A stretch of DNA of 64,000 nt. Origin: Endozoicomonas sp. 4G (GTDB lineage Bacteria > Pseudomonadota > Gammaproteobacteria > Pseudomonadales > Endozoicomonadaceae). The notes under the pieces are model-generated. The model was given only the letters and a program-made list of their open reading frames with translations. It was not told where the DNA came from and did no database searches. Location: positions 4,179,001-4,243,000 of the forward strand of contig NZ_CP082909.1 of the NCBI RefSeq assembly GCF_023822025.1, written 5' to 3'. Both the position numbers and the translations under genes were made by a program. Below, in pieces: positions 8,676 through 18,281 of this stretch. Each line of letters opens with the position of its first letter. Positions within the stretch are counted from its first letter, which is position 1.

Positions 8676-10178
8676 TCAACTACAACCATGTACCAGAGCT
8701 TTTTCTACATCATCAAACTCATCAACGATCTCCGCTTCAGGTTCGCCGGACATCAGACTGGCAACCACAATAGCAACGAAGGCAAACAACATGCCCGGCA
8801 CAATCTCATAAAGATCAAAAATCCCCCCCGACACCTGCTTCCACAGTACAACAGTGACACCACCGACAATAATCCCTGCCAGAGCACCATTACGGTTCAT
8901 CCGTTTCCAGTACAGACTCATGATCAGGGCAGGACCAAAGGCAGCACCAAACCCGGCCCAGGCATAAGAAACCAGACCCAGAACAGAACTATCGGGTGAC
9001 GTAGCCAGAGCAAGGGCGACCAGAGCGATAAGAACGACCGCCAGACGACCGACCATCAACACCTCTTTCTGGTCAGCCTGCTTGCGAATCACCGCCTTGT
9101 AGAAATCTTCTGCCAACGCAGAAGAAGATACCAACAGCTGAGAGTCAGCAGTACTCATGATCGCAGCCAGAATAGCCGCCAGCAGAATACCGGCAACGAC
9201 CGGATGGAACAGGGCGTTGACCAGTACCATAAAGATCGTTTCACCATCGCCCAGGGACAGATTCGTGCCATTGATGTAAAGCAGGCCGATCAGCCCCACC
9301 ATAATGGCACCCAACATGGAAATAGCACTCCAGCTCACCGCTATACGACGGGCTTTAGGTACATCCTGTTCGGAACGGATACCGGCAAAACGAGCCAGAA
9401 TATGTGGTTGACCAAAATACCCCAGCCCCCAGGCCACCAGAGAAACAATCGCCATCCATCCCAAAGCTTCACCTTCAGACGTGGTAAACGGATTCAACAG
9501 TTCAGGGTTGTGGGCACTCAACTGTTCAAACAGTGAGGCATCCGAGTTTCCGGTTTGCAAAGCAATGACCGGTACAATCACCATAGCCGCAGCCATCAAG
9601 AGACCCTGAACCAGGTCTGTCCAGGAAACAGCCAGAAAGCCCCCGAACAAAGTGTAAGAAATCACACAGAGTGCCCCGATGATGACGGCCCAGGTATAAT
9701 CCAGACCGAATACAGTTTCGAACAGCTTGCCACCGGCCACCAGACCAGAGCTTGTGTAGAACAGGAAGAACAGCAGAATAAAAAACGCCGAAACCACCTG
9801 CAGCACCCTGGAAGTATCACGAAAGCGATTAGTGAAGAACTCCGGCAGGGTAAGGGCATTTCCGGAAGCGGCGCTGTAGACACGTAGACGACGGGCCATC
9901 AGTAACCAGTTCAACCAGGTGCCCACCAGCAGACCACCCGCCAACCAGAAAGCTTCAACCCCTGAAGCAAAGGCATAACCCGGTAAACCCAGCAGCAGCC
10001 AGCCACTCATATCAGAAGCACCTGCACTCAGGGCGGCAGGCCAGGGCCCCAAGCTACGACCACCCAGAAAATAATCTTCAGAGTCCGAAGTCCGCTTCCA
10101 GGCCCAGAGACCTATGGTCAGCATCATGCCGAGATATACGACAAACGTCATGAGTGTCGCAAAGGTATTTGTAATCAT
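8676..10178 (-). CDS. putP: Sodium/proline symporter PutP
   Basis: A 500-residue solute:sodium symporter that brings proline across the inner membrane. The segments YLGMMLTIGLWAW, SEDYFLGGRSLGPWPAALSA and GASDMSGWLLLGLPGYAFAS align directly with E. coli PutP, and about 13 hydrophobic helices follow. The frame is open upstream to 10241, but I chose the ATG at 10178 (MITNTFATL) because it aligns with the PutP N-terminus; GGAAA precedes it at a usable distance. It is downstream of putA on the same strand with a 146-base gap containing a putA terminator-like hairpin, so the two genes cooperate but may be only partly co-transcribed. Confidence 0.93.
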   Translation of the reverse strand: MITNTFATLMTFVVYLGMMLTIGLWAWKRTSDSEDYFLGGRSLGPWPAALSAGASDMSGWLLLGLPGYAFASGVEAFWLAGGLLVGTWLNWLLMARRLRVYSAASGNALTLPEFFTNRFRDTSRVLQVVSAFFILLFFLFYTSSGLVAGGKLFETVFGLDYTWAVIIGALCVISYTLFGGFLAVSWTDLVQGLLMAAAMVIVPVIALQTGNSDASLFEQLSAHNPELLNPFTTSEGEALGWMAIVSLVAWGLGYFGQPHILARFAGIRSEQDVPKARRIAVSWSAISMLGAIMVGLIGLLYINGTNLSLGDGETIFMVLVNALFHPVVAGILLAAILAAIMSTADSQLLVSSSALAEDFYKAVIRKQADQKEVLMVGRLAVVLIALVALALATSPDSSVLGLVSYAWAGFGAAFGPALIMSLYWKRMNRNGALAGIIVGGVTVVLWKQVSGGIFDLYEIVPGMLFAFVAIVVASLMSGEPEAEIVDEFDDVEKALVHGCS

Positions 10179-10275
10179 TATTTTTTTCCATTGTGCATAA
10201 CTTGTCCTGAGTGCTGTCAGACAAAAATTTACCCTGACCATTTCAAAAAAGACTCAAGCAAGCTTTTAATGTTTA

Positions 10276-10317
10276 AAAAAACAAAAGCCTGCCCCCTACA
10301 ACCATAAGGAACAGGCA
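10276..10317 (-). terminator. Terminator after putA
   Basis: On the minus strand GCCTG (10316-10312) pairs with CAGGC (10291-10287) across a 20-base loop, followed by TTTTGTTTTTTT. It begins eight bases after the putA stop and could cause partial termination before putP. Confidence 0.6.
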
Positions 10318-10324
10318 AAAACGA

Positions 10325-13300
10325 TCAGTGACCAGCACCCAGAGACAACAGCGTGGCATTACCACCGACAGCCGTCGTATTGATGGTGCGGGTACGTTCA
10401 GTGGCAAAGCGATACAGGTAATGAGGTCCACCAGCTTTTGGACCAGTACCGGAGAGCCCCTGGCCACCAAATGGCTGAACCCCCACAACCGCACCAATCT
10501 GATTGCGGTTAATGTAGGCATTACCCACTTTCAGGCTTTGCTCAATGTAAGTTGAGGTCGCTTCGTTACGGCTGTGTACCCCCAGCGTCAGGCCGTAACC
10601 TGTGCCGTTGATTTCCTGGATCACTTTATCCAGTTCAGAAGCCTTGTAACGAATCACATGAAGAATGGGGCCAAACTGTTCTTTTTCCAGTTGGCTGATG
10701 CCTTCGATCTCAAAGGCCACTGGCGCAACAAAATAACCTTCATTGCATTGGGCGCCCAGCTTCACTTCTGCAATCAGGCGAGCTTCCCGCTTCATGCGAT
10801 CGACGTGAGCCTGTAGTCCTTGCTGGGCCACTTCACTGATCACAGGGCCAAGGTCGGTTTCGTGCAGGGCTGGATGACCCACTTTCAGTTCTGCCATCGC
10901 ACCGACCAGCAAGTCTTCAATACGATCGGCAATGTCTTCCTGAACGTAGAGCACCCGCAGGGCAGAACAGCGCTGCCCGGCGCTGGCGAAAGCAGACTGA
11001 ACAACGTCATTAACAACCTGCTCAGGCAGAGCCGTGGAGTCTACAATCATGGCATTCTGGCCACCGGTCTCGGCGATCAGAGGTATAATCGCCCCCTCAC
11101 GTGCCGCCAGAGTCTGGTTTATCAGCCTGGCTGTCTGGGTTGAACCGGTGAAAGCAACACCGGCAATACGAGGGTCTGCGGTCAACTGATGACCAATATC
11201 TTTACCTTCACCCGGTACCAGCTGAATCACATCGGCTGGCACTCCGGCTTCCAGCATCATCTCAACAGCGCGTGCGGCAATAAGCGTGGTTTGTTCGGCA
11301 GGCTTGGCCACCACCGTGTTGCCACAGGCCAGTGCGGCAACCACCTGCCCCAGGAAAATAGCCAGCGGGAAGTTCCAGGGGCTAATGCACAGGAAGACAC
11401 CGCGACCGGTCAGGTAAAGCTCATTGGATTCACCGGTGGGTCCCGGCATAAGCTGAGGGGCAGCAAATTTCTCACGCGCCTGATTGGCATAATAACGACA
11501 GAAGTCCACTGCCTCACGCACTTCATCAATACTGTCGTGAATCGTTTTACCGGCTTCTTTGTGGCAAAGCGCCACCAGCTCTTCCAGGTTGGCTTCCAGC
11601 AGGTCTGCCAGCTTTTCCAGACTGCGGGCACGGGTTTCTACCGGTGTCTGATTCCAGCTATCAAAGGCTTTGTGAGCCACTGAAATAGCCTGGTCCACTT
11701 CTTTTTCTCCGGCATAATGCAAGCGACCGGCCAGCTCGCTGAGCTGATAAGGACACTGCACGTCAACTGCCTTTTCAGTTTCCACCTGTTGACCAGAAAT
11801 CACCGGGCCTTTGTGCCATGTTTGGCTCATAAACCTTTGGACCGATTCAGAAAACGGCTGCCACTGAGACTCGATATCGATATTTACACCCATGGAATTA
11901 ACTCTGTCCTCTCCAAAAATATCTACCGGTAGGGGAATTCGGTCATTAGCCAGAGAACGGTGTGTCTCAAGCACACTGACCGGATGATGAACCAGATCGA
12001 CAACAGGCGTTTTGGCATCCACCAGACGATGAACAAACGATGAGTTAGCGCCATTTTCCAGCAGTCGGCGCACCAGGTAGGGCAGCAAATCTTTGTGACT
12101 GCCCACGGGGGCATAAATGCGAACGTCTGATTTTTCCTGATCCAACACGGTGTTATAGAGGGCATCCCCCATTCCGTGCAGACGCTGGAACTCATAATGG
12201 CGATGTTCTGCCATGCTCAGGATGCTGGCAACCGTATGAGCATTGTGGGAAGCAAACTGGGGATAAATAGCCCCTTTAACAGGATCACTCAGCAGAAAAC
12301 GGGCACACACCAGGTAGGCGACATCGGTAGCTTCTTTGCGCGTGTAAACCGGGTAGCCGGAATATCCGGATTGCTGACACAGTTTGATTTCACTGTCCCA
12401 GTAGGCGCCTTTTACCAAACGCACAGGAATTTCATCCCCCTGCTCTTTGGCCAGAGCCGCCAGCCAGGCAAGGACGGGGAGCGCTCTTTTACCGTAGGAC
12501 TGAACCACCAGTCCAAAACCACCCCAACCCTGACAGTCAGGATGACGGTAGAGCTTCTCGAACAGTTTCAGGGACAGTTCAAGGCGATCCTGTTCTTCGG
12601 CATCAATGGTGATTCCCACATTCAGACTTCTGGCGGAACGAATCAGTTCCAGCACACTGTCGTGCAGTTCTTTCAGAACACGGGCTTCATTGGCCACTTC
12701 ATAGCGGGGATGCAGGGCAGACAGTTTGATAGAAACGGTAGGACGAGGGCCTTTATAGCTGCCACCGGTTTCCTGACCAACAGACTTGACCGCCACCATG
12801 TAGGAAGCCAGATATTTCTCTGCATCTTTGTGGGTCAGGGCCGCTTCACCAAGCATATCAAAAGAATAGGTGTAGCCTTTCTCTCTTGGCTTGCGGCCAT
12901 TCTTAAGGGCTTCGGCAATGGTACGACCCAGGACAAAATGCTCACCCATAATTTTCATCGCCTGGTTCACGGCCTGACGAATCACGGGCTCACCCATTTT
13001 TTTAACCAGCCGACCAATGACACTGCCCGGGCGGCGATCTTCAGACTTGTCCAATGTCACCACTTTGCCAGTCAGCATCAGACCCCAGGTGGAAGCATTG
13101 ACCAGCAGTGAATCACTTTGTTTCAGGTGTTTTTCCCATTCAGCAACACTGAGCTTGTCGCGAATCAGGGCGTCGGCAGTTTCAGAGTCAGGAATTCTCA
13201 TCAGGGCTTCTGCCAGACACATCAGCAGAATGCCTTCACGGGTATCCAGGCTGTATTGCAGCAGCATGGAGTCAATCATGTGAATGGAATCTTCCCGGGC

Positions 13301-13495
13301 CCGAACCTGTTCGACCAGGTCGGTAGCCCGTTGGGTTATAGCAGCCAGCTGCTTTGGCTCAGGTCTGGCCAGATCGACCAGCTGCGCCAACAAGGCTGAC
13401 TCATCCACACTGTACTGCGGAGAGATCATCTCCCAAAGTCTGGCTGGATTCTGTTGGATGAATTCAGGCTTAAATACGGCATTAGCCTCAAACAT
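10325..13495 (-). CDS. putA: Bifunctional proline dehydrogenase / P5C dehydrogenase
   Basis: A 1056-residue enzyme that oxidises proline to glutamate in two steps. The PRODH half (about residues 130-480) contains ASYMVAVKSVG, RPTVSIKLSALHPRYE and the FAD-site segments VRLVKGAYWDSEIK and YPQFASHNAHTV. The aldehyde dehydrogenase half (about 560-1040) has ISPWNFPLAIFLGQV, IAETGGQNAMIVDST with the general-base Glu, and SAGQRCSALRVLYV with the catalytic Cys. It lacks the N-terminal ribbon-helix-helix DNA-binding domain of the 1320-residue enterobacterial PutA, so it should not autoregulate the put genes; no separate regulator is visible. The 297 bases to cca hold no recognisable gene and must contain both divergent promoters. 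Confidence 0.95.
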   Translation of the reverse strand: MFEANAVFKPEFIQQNPARLWEMISPQYSVDESALLAQLVDLARPEPKQLAAITQRATDLVEQVRAREDSIHMIDSMLLQYSLDTREGILLMCLAEALMRIPDSETADALIRDKLSVAEWEKHLKQSDSLLVNASTWGLMLTGKVVTLDKSEDRRPGSVIGRLVKKMGEPVIRQAVNQAMKIMGEHFVLGRTIAEALKNGRKPREKGYTYSFDMLGEAALTHKDAEKYLASYMVAVKSVGQETGGSYKGPRPTVSIKLSALHPRYEVANEARVLKELHDSVLELIRSARSLNVGITIDAEEQDRLELSLKLFEKLYRHPDCQGWGGFGLVVQSYGKRALPVLAWLAALAKEQGDEIPVRLVKGAYWDSEIKLCQQSGYSGYPVYTRKEATDVAYLVCARFLLSDPVKGAIYPQFASHNAHTVASILSMAEHRHYEFQRLHGMGDALYNTVLDQEKSDVRIYAPVGSHKDLLPYLVRRLLENGANSSFVHRLVDAKTPVVDLVHHPVSVLETHRSLANDRIPLPVDIFGEDRVNSMGVNIDIESQWQPFSESVQRFMSQTWHKGPVISGQQVETEKAVDVQCPYQLSELAGRLHYAGEKEVDQAISVAHKAFDSWNQTPVETRARSLEKLADLLEANLEELVALCHKEAGKTIHDSIDEVREAVDFCRYYANQAREKFAAPQLMPGPTGESNELYLTGRGVFLCISPWNFPLAIFLGQVVAALACGNTVVAKPAEQTTLIAARAVEMMLEAGVPADVIQLVPGEGKDIGHQLTADPRIAGVAFTGSTQTARLINQTLAAREGAIIPLIAETGGQNAMIVDSTALPEQVVNDVVQSAFASAGQRCSALRVLYVQEDIADRIEDLLVGAMAELKVGHPALHETDLGPVISEVAQQGLQAHVDRMKREARLIAEVKLGAQCNEGYFVAPVAFEIEGISQLEKEQFGPILHVIRYKASELDKVIQEINGTGYGLTLGVHSRNEATSTYIEQSLKVGNAYINRNQIGAVVGVQPFGGQGLSGTGPKAGGPHYLYRFATERTRTINTTAVGGNATLLSLGAGH

Positions 13496-13792
13496 ACGGT
13501 GTCTCCCCCGGTTACAGCAAACGTAGTCCCTGACCCTATGATCAATCTAATCGGGAAATGCCTTTATTTTTCATGTCTATGGCGATGGCACTTCCACTTA
13601 AGGCGAATCATCAGCCGCCCAAGGCTTTTGACCCGCTCGCAATCATGCACAAAATTGAACAGAATTCCCAGATGTTCAGGACAGAAATTTTCAGTACTTT
13701 CTATAAGGAGTTGACACAAAGCACCGATTTTACTGTTCACACCGTTGTTGCGCAGTTAAGATATTTTACTCATTGATATAGACAGAGATGAT

Positions 13793-14932
13793 ATGAAGTT
13801 TTTCCTGGTCGGCGGTGCCGTTCGAGACAAGTTACTGAACCTTCCGGTCAAAGATCACGACTGGGTTGTGGTTGGCAGCAGCCCTGAGCAAATGACCAGA
13901 CAAGGCTTTCAGCCTGTTGGCCAAGACTTCCCGGTTTTCCTTCACCCTGACACCAAAGAAGAGTACGCACTGGCCCGTACTGAAAGAAAGTCAGGTCACG
14001 GCTACAGTGGCTTTGTTTTTCATACAACCCCCGATGTCACTCTGGAAGAAGACCTAATTCGCAGAGACCTGACCATTAATGCCATGGCCGAGGATGAACA
14101 TGGCACTGTCTATGATCCCTATGGCGGCCAGAACGACCTCAAAGATAAACTGCTGCGCCATGTTTCCCCGGCCTTTCAAGAAGACCCTTTGCGCATTCTG
14201 CGTGTGGCCCGGTTTGCAGCCCGATTTTATCATCTGGGGTTCAGGGTGGCCTCGGAGACTCTTGAATTGATGACTTCTATGGTTGACAGGGGTGAGGCTT
14301 CCTACCTGGTGCCAGAGCGGGTCTGGCAGGAAACCATGCGCGCCCTGTCGGAACCTGCCCCGGAAATCTATTTTGAAGTACTCTCGGCCTGTCACGCCAT
14401 GAACGTCGTTATGCCTGAATGGGTTCCTTTTCTGGAGAAAGATTCCACAGGCATAAAAGCACTTCGAACAGCCGCGGCTAAAAAGGCGTCTTGTGACGTA
14501 CGATTTGCAGTCACCTTTGCATCTGAAAAAAATTTCTCAAAAGATCTACTCACGGCACTGGTTAGACGACTGAAAGCGCCTTCCCAGTTTTCAGAACTGG
14601 CCAACCTGACTTTTCAGCACAGCGGCTATTTAATTGAGCACGCCGAAGACAAGACAGCGGAACAGTGGCTGACACTGTTTGAAAACACCGATGCGTTCAG
14701 GCGAAAAGAACGCTTTGAAGACTTTTTGAAAGCCAGCAGTTGTATTGCCAAAGCTCAAGGAAAAACACTCTCAGAAAGCCATCAGGGCAGGATCAAGTCT
14801 CTGCTTGCACTCTGTCTTTCAATCAACGCCAAAGGGATTGTTGCCCAGGGGTTTACCGGTAAAGCGGTGGGTCAGGAACTGAGAAAAGTGAGAGTATTGC
14901 GAATGCAGGAACAATTAGATTGTCACAGTTAG
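13793..14932 (+). CDS. cca: CCA-adding tRNA nucleotidyltransferase
   Basis: A 379-residue class II nucleotidyltransferase that builds or repairs the 3' CCA of tRNAs. It begins MKFFLVGGAVRDKLLNLPV with the GGAVRD fold signature, followed by KDHDWVVVG, where the two Asp residues bind catalytic metals, RRDLTINAMAED, and the nucleotide-selecting EDPLRILRVARFAARF. The length is close to that of the short bacterial forms; the C-terminal HD phosphohydrolase domain of E. coli Cca is absent. Upstream, TTGACA at 13711 resembles a -35 element, but I see no good -10 at the right distance. It is convergent with folK across about 35 bases. Confidence 0.93.
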   Translation: MKFFLVGGAVRDKLLNLPVKDHDWVVVGSSPEQMTRQGFQPVGQDFPVFLHPDTKEEYALARTERKSGHGYSGFVFHTTPDVTLEEDLIRRDLTINAMAEDEHGTVYDPYGGQNDLKDKLLRHVSPAFQEDPLRILRVARFAARFYHLGFRVASETLELMTSMVDRGEASYLVPERVWQETMRALSEPAPEIYFEVLSACHAMNVVMPEWVPFLEKDSTGIKALRTAAAKKASCDVRFAVTFASEKNFSKDLLTALVRRLKAPSQFSELANLTFQHSGYLIEHAEDKTAEQWLTLFENTDAFRRKERFEDFLKASSCIAKAQGKTLSESHQGRIKSLLALCLSINAKGIVAQGFTGKAVGQELRKVRVLRMQEQLDCHS

Positions 14933-14967
14933 GCTGTTTCCAGCCCCTGAACAAACAGGGGCTACAG

Positions 14968-15465
14968 CTAAGCCGTTGCAAACTCCAGTTCAGGCAAGAG
15001 ACGAGGCTGATGACCCAGCTTAACACCCGCCTCAAGCGCCAGATTTACAGCATCTGTAAACACACTGACGGGGTCGCCCCTCTGAAAATTCCATAGCTGT
15101 TCTACCAGAGGTCGATAGTAAACTTCCTCGATGGCGCTGATCCTCACTGCGCGGACATCCTCAACCACTTGCAGAATATCAAGGTCAGCCCGGCATTTAA
15201 GGCTGCCCCTGACTCGCCCCAACTGATCTTCAATCCGTTTGCACCAGCCATTAATCGACGCCGGTGACGCATCGCTCTCAAAGCAGGCGACAGCATTATA
15301 GTAATCAGCCGCTTTTTCCTTAGCCGCAGCACCACCTTCGGCGGAGGTCTGAATCAGACTGCTGACCCATACCCGACCAAACTGCTGGCGAAGCGCCTGA
15401 ATCATTTGCCGACAGTTTTTTTCGGCCTCATCATTGGAGCCTATTCCAATGTAAAAAAGCGTCAT
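14968..15465 (-). CDS. folK: Hydroxymethyl-dihydropterin pyrophosphokinase (FolK-like)
   Basis: A 165-residue protein starting MTLFYIGIGSN. The GIGSN and the later RADLDILQV segment match the HPPK fold, in which the DLDIL aspartates bind Mg-ATP. The central RVRGSLKCRADLDIL departs from the usual RWGPRTLDLDIL, so it belongs to a divergent branch seen beside folB in Pseudomonas-type genomes. The start at 15465 overlaps the folB stop (ATGA), implying translational coupling, and is preferred over an upstream in-frame ATG inside folB. It would pyrophosphorylate the pterin made by FolB on the way to dihydropteroate, which the FolP encoded at 41.1 kb then forms. Whether it is fully active needs a test because of the altered motif. 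Confidence 0.75.
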   Translation of the reverse strand: MTLFYIGIGSNDEAEKNCRQMIQALRQQFGRVWVSSLIQTSAEGGAAAKEKAADYYNAVACFESDASPASINGWCKRIEDQLGRVRGSLKCRADLDILQVVEDVRAVRISAIEEVYYRPLVEQLWNFQRGDPVSVFTDAVNLALEAGVKLGHQPRLLPELEFATA

Positions 15466-15827
15466 GACTGGCGCATCTCTTCTCTGGTTCGCTGGCACCA
15501 CACGGAAGCTACAGCACCTTTCAATGCCTGTGGTTTGCGGATCAACACTCCGACGCGGTCAACCTTGAAATCATCCTGAATTAATCGAATGATGCCACCG
15601 GCCAGAGCTTCCAGCAAAGCGTATCGGGACGCTTCGCAAAAGGCACGAACGGCCTGACTGATCGCATCGTAATCCAGGGCGTCGTTCAGGTCGTCGGAAC
15701 GAAATGCCCGGGAAAAGTCAGTTTCCAGCTCTAAATCAATGATCAAAGGCTGGGGCCCATCGTGCTCAAATTCGTAAACACCAATGACAGCCTGAGTCTC
15801 CAGCCGCTCAATACGAACCTTATCCAT
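15462..15827 (-). CDS. folB: Dihydroneopterin aldolase
   Basis: A 121-residue FolB: MDKVRIERLETQAVIGVYEF carries the conserved N-terminal strand and the catalytic Glu (VYEFE), and ALLEALAGGII with IRKPQAL are the usual later landmarks. It converts dihydroneopterin to 6-hydroxymethyl-dihydropterin and glycolaldehyde. Its stop overlaps the folK start by four bases and tsaD lies 13 bases away downstream of its own start on the same strand, so tsaD, folB and folK are read in that order from upstream to downstream. Confidence 0.92.
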   Translation of the reverse strand: MDKVRIERLETQAVIGVYEFEHDGPQPLIIDLELETDFSRAFRSDDLNDALDYDAISQAVRAFCEASRYALLEALAGGIIRLIQDDFKVDRVGVLIRKPQALKGAVASVWCQRTREEMRQS

Positions 15828-15840
15828 TCCCCCTCCTACC

Positions 15841-16878
15841 CTATGACTTCAAGTTAACAGCGGCCAGTGTTTCCATGTCCCAGCGTGGCATGGGCGCCAC
15901 TTCGAGCGGCTCTGTCTGACCGGCAAGCAGTCGCTGGCAACCAGCGTAGGCGATCATTGCGCCATTGTCTGTACAAAACTCAGCCCTGGCGTAACGAAGG
16001 CTACCACCCTCTTTTGTCACCATGGCTTCCAGCTGATTTCTCAGCCTGCGATTGGCACTCACGCCACCGGCAATGACCAGCTGTTTCAAACCGGTCTGCC
16101 TCAGGGCCCGACGGCATTTGAATGCCAGAGTGTCCACCACGGCATCTTCGAAAGCCCAGGCAATGTCCGCTCGATCCTGCTCGGTCAGCTCACGTTCTTT
16201 TTTGCAGGCAGCCACAGTATTGAGCGTAAAGGTTTTCAAACCGCTGAAGCTGAAATCCAGACCAGGGCGATCGCACATCGGCCTCGGGAAACGAAAGCGC
16301 CCTTCAGCTCCCTTCTGGGCGAGATTAGAGACCTTGGGACCACCGGGATAACCCAGCTCCAACATCGCAGCCACTTTATCGAAAGCCTCACCGGCGGCAT
16401 CGTCTATGGACTCACCCAGCAATTGATATTGGCCAATACCATCGACCCGTACCAACTGGGTATGACCACCGGACACCAGTAAGGCAAGAAAAGGAAATTC
16501 AGGCGGATTCTCTTCCAGCATGGGAGCCAGTAAATGGCCTTCCATATGATGGACACCCACTGCCGGAACACCCAGCGCCCAGGCCATGGAACGCCCTATG
16601 CAGGCACCTACCATCAGGGCACCAATCAGACCCGGACCCTTGGTGTAGGCTACGGCATCAATCTGTCTGCGGGTCATGCCTGCTTTTTCCAGCACCTGGT
16701 TGATCAGGGGAAGAACTCGCTGGATATGATCTCTGGAGGCCAGTTCAGGTACCACACCACCATACTCGGTGTGCATTTCAATCTGGCTGTACAGAACATC
16801 GGCCAGCAAACCTTTCTGGCTGTCATAAAGAGCAATGCCTGATTCATCGCAGGATGTTTCAATCCCGAGCACTATCAT
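15841..16878 (-). CDS. tsaD: tRNA N6-threonylcarbamoyladenosine synthase subunit TsaD
   Basis: A 345-residue ASKHA-fold enzyme that transfers threonylcarbamoyl to A37 of ANN-decoding tRNAs with TsaB and TsaE. It starts [19 protein letters not shown], carries the metal-binding HHMEGH, and later [10 protein letters not shown] and [13 protein letters not shown]. The open frame extends upstream to 16998, but [12 protein letters not shown] is the family N-terminus, so the ATG at 16878 is the start. It is divergent from rpsU, the classic arrangement in gammaproteobacteria. Confidence 0.95.
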   Translation of the reverse strand: MIVLGIETSCDESGIALYDSQKGLLADVLYSQIEMHTEYGGVVPELASRDHIQRVLPLINQVLEKAGMTRRQIDAVAYTKGPGLIGALMVGACIGRSMAWALGVPAVGVHHMEGHLLAPMLEENPPEFPFLALLVSGGHTQLVRVDGIGQYQLLGESIDDAAGEAFDKVAAMLELGYPGGPKVSNLAQKGAEGRFRFPRPMCDRPGLDFSFSGLKTFTLNTVAACKKERELTEQDRADIAWAFEDAVVDTLAFKCRRALRQTGLKQLVIAGGVSANRRLRNQLEAMVTKEGGSLRYARAEFCTDNGAMIAYAGCQRLLAGQTEPLEVAPMPRWDMETLAAVNLKS

Positions 16879-17066
16879 TTGTTTGAAACCACTACCGTAT
16901 TCATCAAAAGGTATAAGAACCAACGTACAACATGAACCTTCACCCACTTTTGCGGGGTATTGGATGATACTGCAAAGCAGTCTCGGCAGGAAATGCAAGA
17001 CACCATCACTCCAGAGACTTTTTCAGGAGTGAATCTTCAGAAGTGAAAGTAAGGATTCTGTCGGTT

Positions 17067-17094
17067 TTTGCATTTATTGAAAATAGTCTATAAA
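17067..17094 (+). promoter_or_regulatory. Candidate sigma-70 promoter for rpsU-dnaG block
   Basis: TTTGCA at 17067-17072 and TATAAA at 17089-17094 are separated by 16 bases. It would give a leader of about 255 bases before rpsU. The 477 bases between tsaD and rpsU hold no gene; they contain this promoter and a structured leader. Confidence 0.5.
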
Positions 17095-17168
17095 ATTCCC
17101 ACCCTTGAAAATACGCGGCTAGTCTTGACTCTTGTTTAGACTGACTTTGCGGGTCGGAAATTAGCTTC

Positions 17169-17210
17169 TTCACACACCATTCAGGAGTCCAGCTCCGGGA
17201 GAAGTGTGAA
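17169..17210 (+). other. Hairpin in the rpsU leader
   Basis: TTCACAC (17169-17175) pairs with GTGTGAA (17204-17210), and GGAG/CTCC (17184-17187, 17193-17196) can form an inner stem. It lies within the long untranslated region ahead of rpsU and could be a regulatory or processing site. No family was recognised. Confidence 0.4.
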
Positions 17211-17355
17211 TGCTCAACGGGTCACCCTTGTCTGACAGACTTTTCTGATGGAGAGTCCGGTGGGAGTAAGTGTTACCAATAGCAGATGTTACAATGCCGG
17301 GCTGCAAACCTTTTATTAACGTACTCACTATTTTTTATAGGAAGGTGATCTCTGC

Positions 17356-17571
17356 ATGCCTGCTGTTAAAGTTAAAGAAAATGAACCGTTTGATGTAGCG
17401 CTGCGCCGTTTCAAACGCTCTTGCGAAAAGGCTGGTGTACTGGCTGAAGTACGTCGTCGTGAACACTACGAAAAGCCTACCTCCGTTCGCAAGCGTAAGG
17501 CTGCTGCCGCTGTCAAGCGTCATTTGAAGAAACTGCAGCGCGAACAGCGTCGTCGCGAGCGTCTGTATTAA
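17356..17571 (+). CDS. rpsU: 30S ribosomal protein S21
   Basis: A 71-residue basic protein, [19 protein letters not shown], then [21 protein letters not shown] and a very basic tail; this is S21 at its normal length. AGGAAGGTGATC upstream provides the ribosome-binding site. It heads the macromolecular-synthesis block with dnaG and rpoD. Here, however, 710 bases separate it from dnaG: the relatives' usual short gap or yqeY gene is replaced by about 220 bases with no recognisable gene (17572-17792) plus an oppositely oriented regulator gene. Confidence 0.96.
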   Translation: MPAVKVKENEPFDVALRRFKRSCEKAGVLAEVRRREHYEKPTSVRKRKAAAAVKRHLKKLQREQRRRERLY

Positions 17572-17792
17572 GACCGGATTTTCGGTTTTAATCGCCCCGA
17601 CTGCCAAAGTCGATTGACGACCCCCGTGCCCTTGCAGCACTCGACAAGATGGCCTGGCAACGCCGCGATGCCATCAATCTGTTCGAGTCTGCAGGGCGCA
17701 CATTTAATTGTTCAGAAAAAACTGAAACCGGCCATTATTCAGAACTTCCCGGCTCAGTAACGAAGAAAGATCACAGATCCTGGCTGAAAAAG

Positions 17793-18146
17793 TCAGGCCA
17801 CCTCTCCAACAGATTCCATGTATAAATCCCTTAATGCCCTGTCTGCCTGCACAGGAATTTCGTTAGCTCCTTTCTCCCACTTAGCAATCACCTGGTCAGA
17901 CTTATCCAGCAGCTTGCCCAGTGCCTTTTGAGAGAGGTCAAGTTCAATTCTCAAAAAACGAAATTCTTTAGCCCGCAGTGGAGCTTCTTTACTTATCAGC
18001 CCTCGGGCAATAGCTTCATGCAGGCCATCTATGTTGTGGATAGATACACCTTCACCGGATGGCGAGTTAGTTTTACGGAAGCCATTGGCAAGGTAGATAT
18101 TATCTAACCCGCAGGCTGAATAATGGTACATAATCAACACCCTCAT
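17793..18146 (-). CDS. XRE-type helix-turn-helix regulator, lone antitoxin-like
   Basis: A 117-residue protein. The ATG at 18146 (MRVLIMYHYSACG) is chosen because GGAGG sits seven bases upstream. The N-terminal part (YHYSACGLDNIYLANGF, GEGVSIHNIDGLHEAIARGL) and the C-terminal HTH (EFRFLRIELDLSQKALGKLL, QVIAKWEKG) match the group of small MqsA/HigA-like regulators in which an XRE domain follows a short N-terminal module. No toxin gene is next to it. It is inserted between rpsU and dnaG on the opposite strand, and its transcript would run antisense towards the rpsU 3' region. DNA target is unknown. Confidence 0.75.
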   Translation of the reverse strand: MRVLIMYHYSACGLDNIYLANGFRKTNSPSGEGVSIHNIDGLHEAIARGLISKEAPLRAKEFRFLRIELDLSQKALGKLLDKSDQVIAKWEKGANEIPVQADRALRDLYMESVGEVA

Positions 18147-18281
18147 GCAGTAACCTCCAGACAAGTTAGCAACAACCACTGACAACCGCCCAGCAACAAT
18201 GATAAAATCCGGCTACTGCTAAGCACCGGTCTCGTCACCCCAATGACTGGCGCTCACACTTACAGGCATATATGGGCATTT

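Noticed and set aside
13558-13776. 72-residue plus-strand frame between putA and cca
   Set aside because: No ribosome-binding site, no recognisable family, and it occupies the divergent promoter region.
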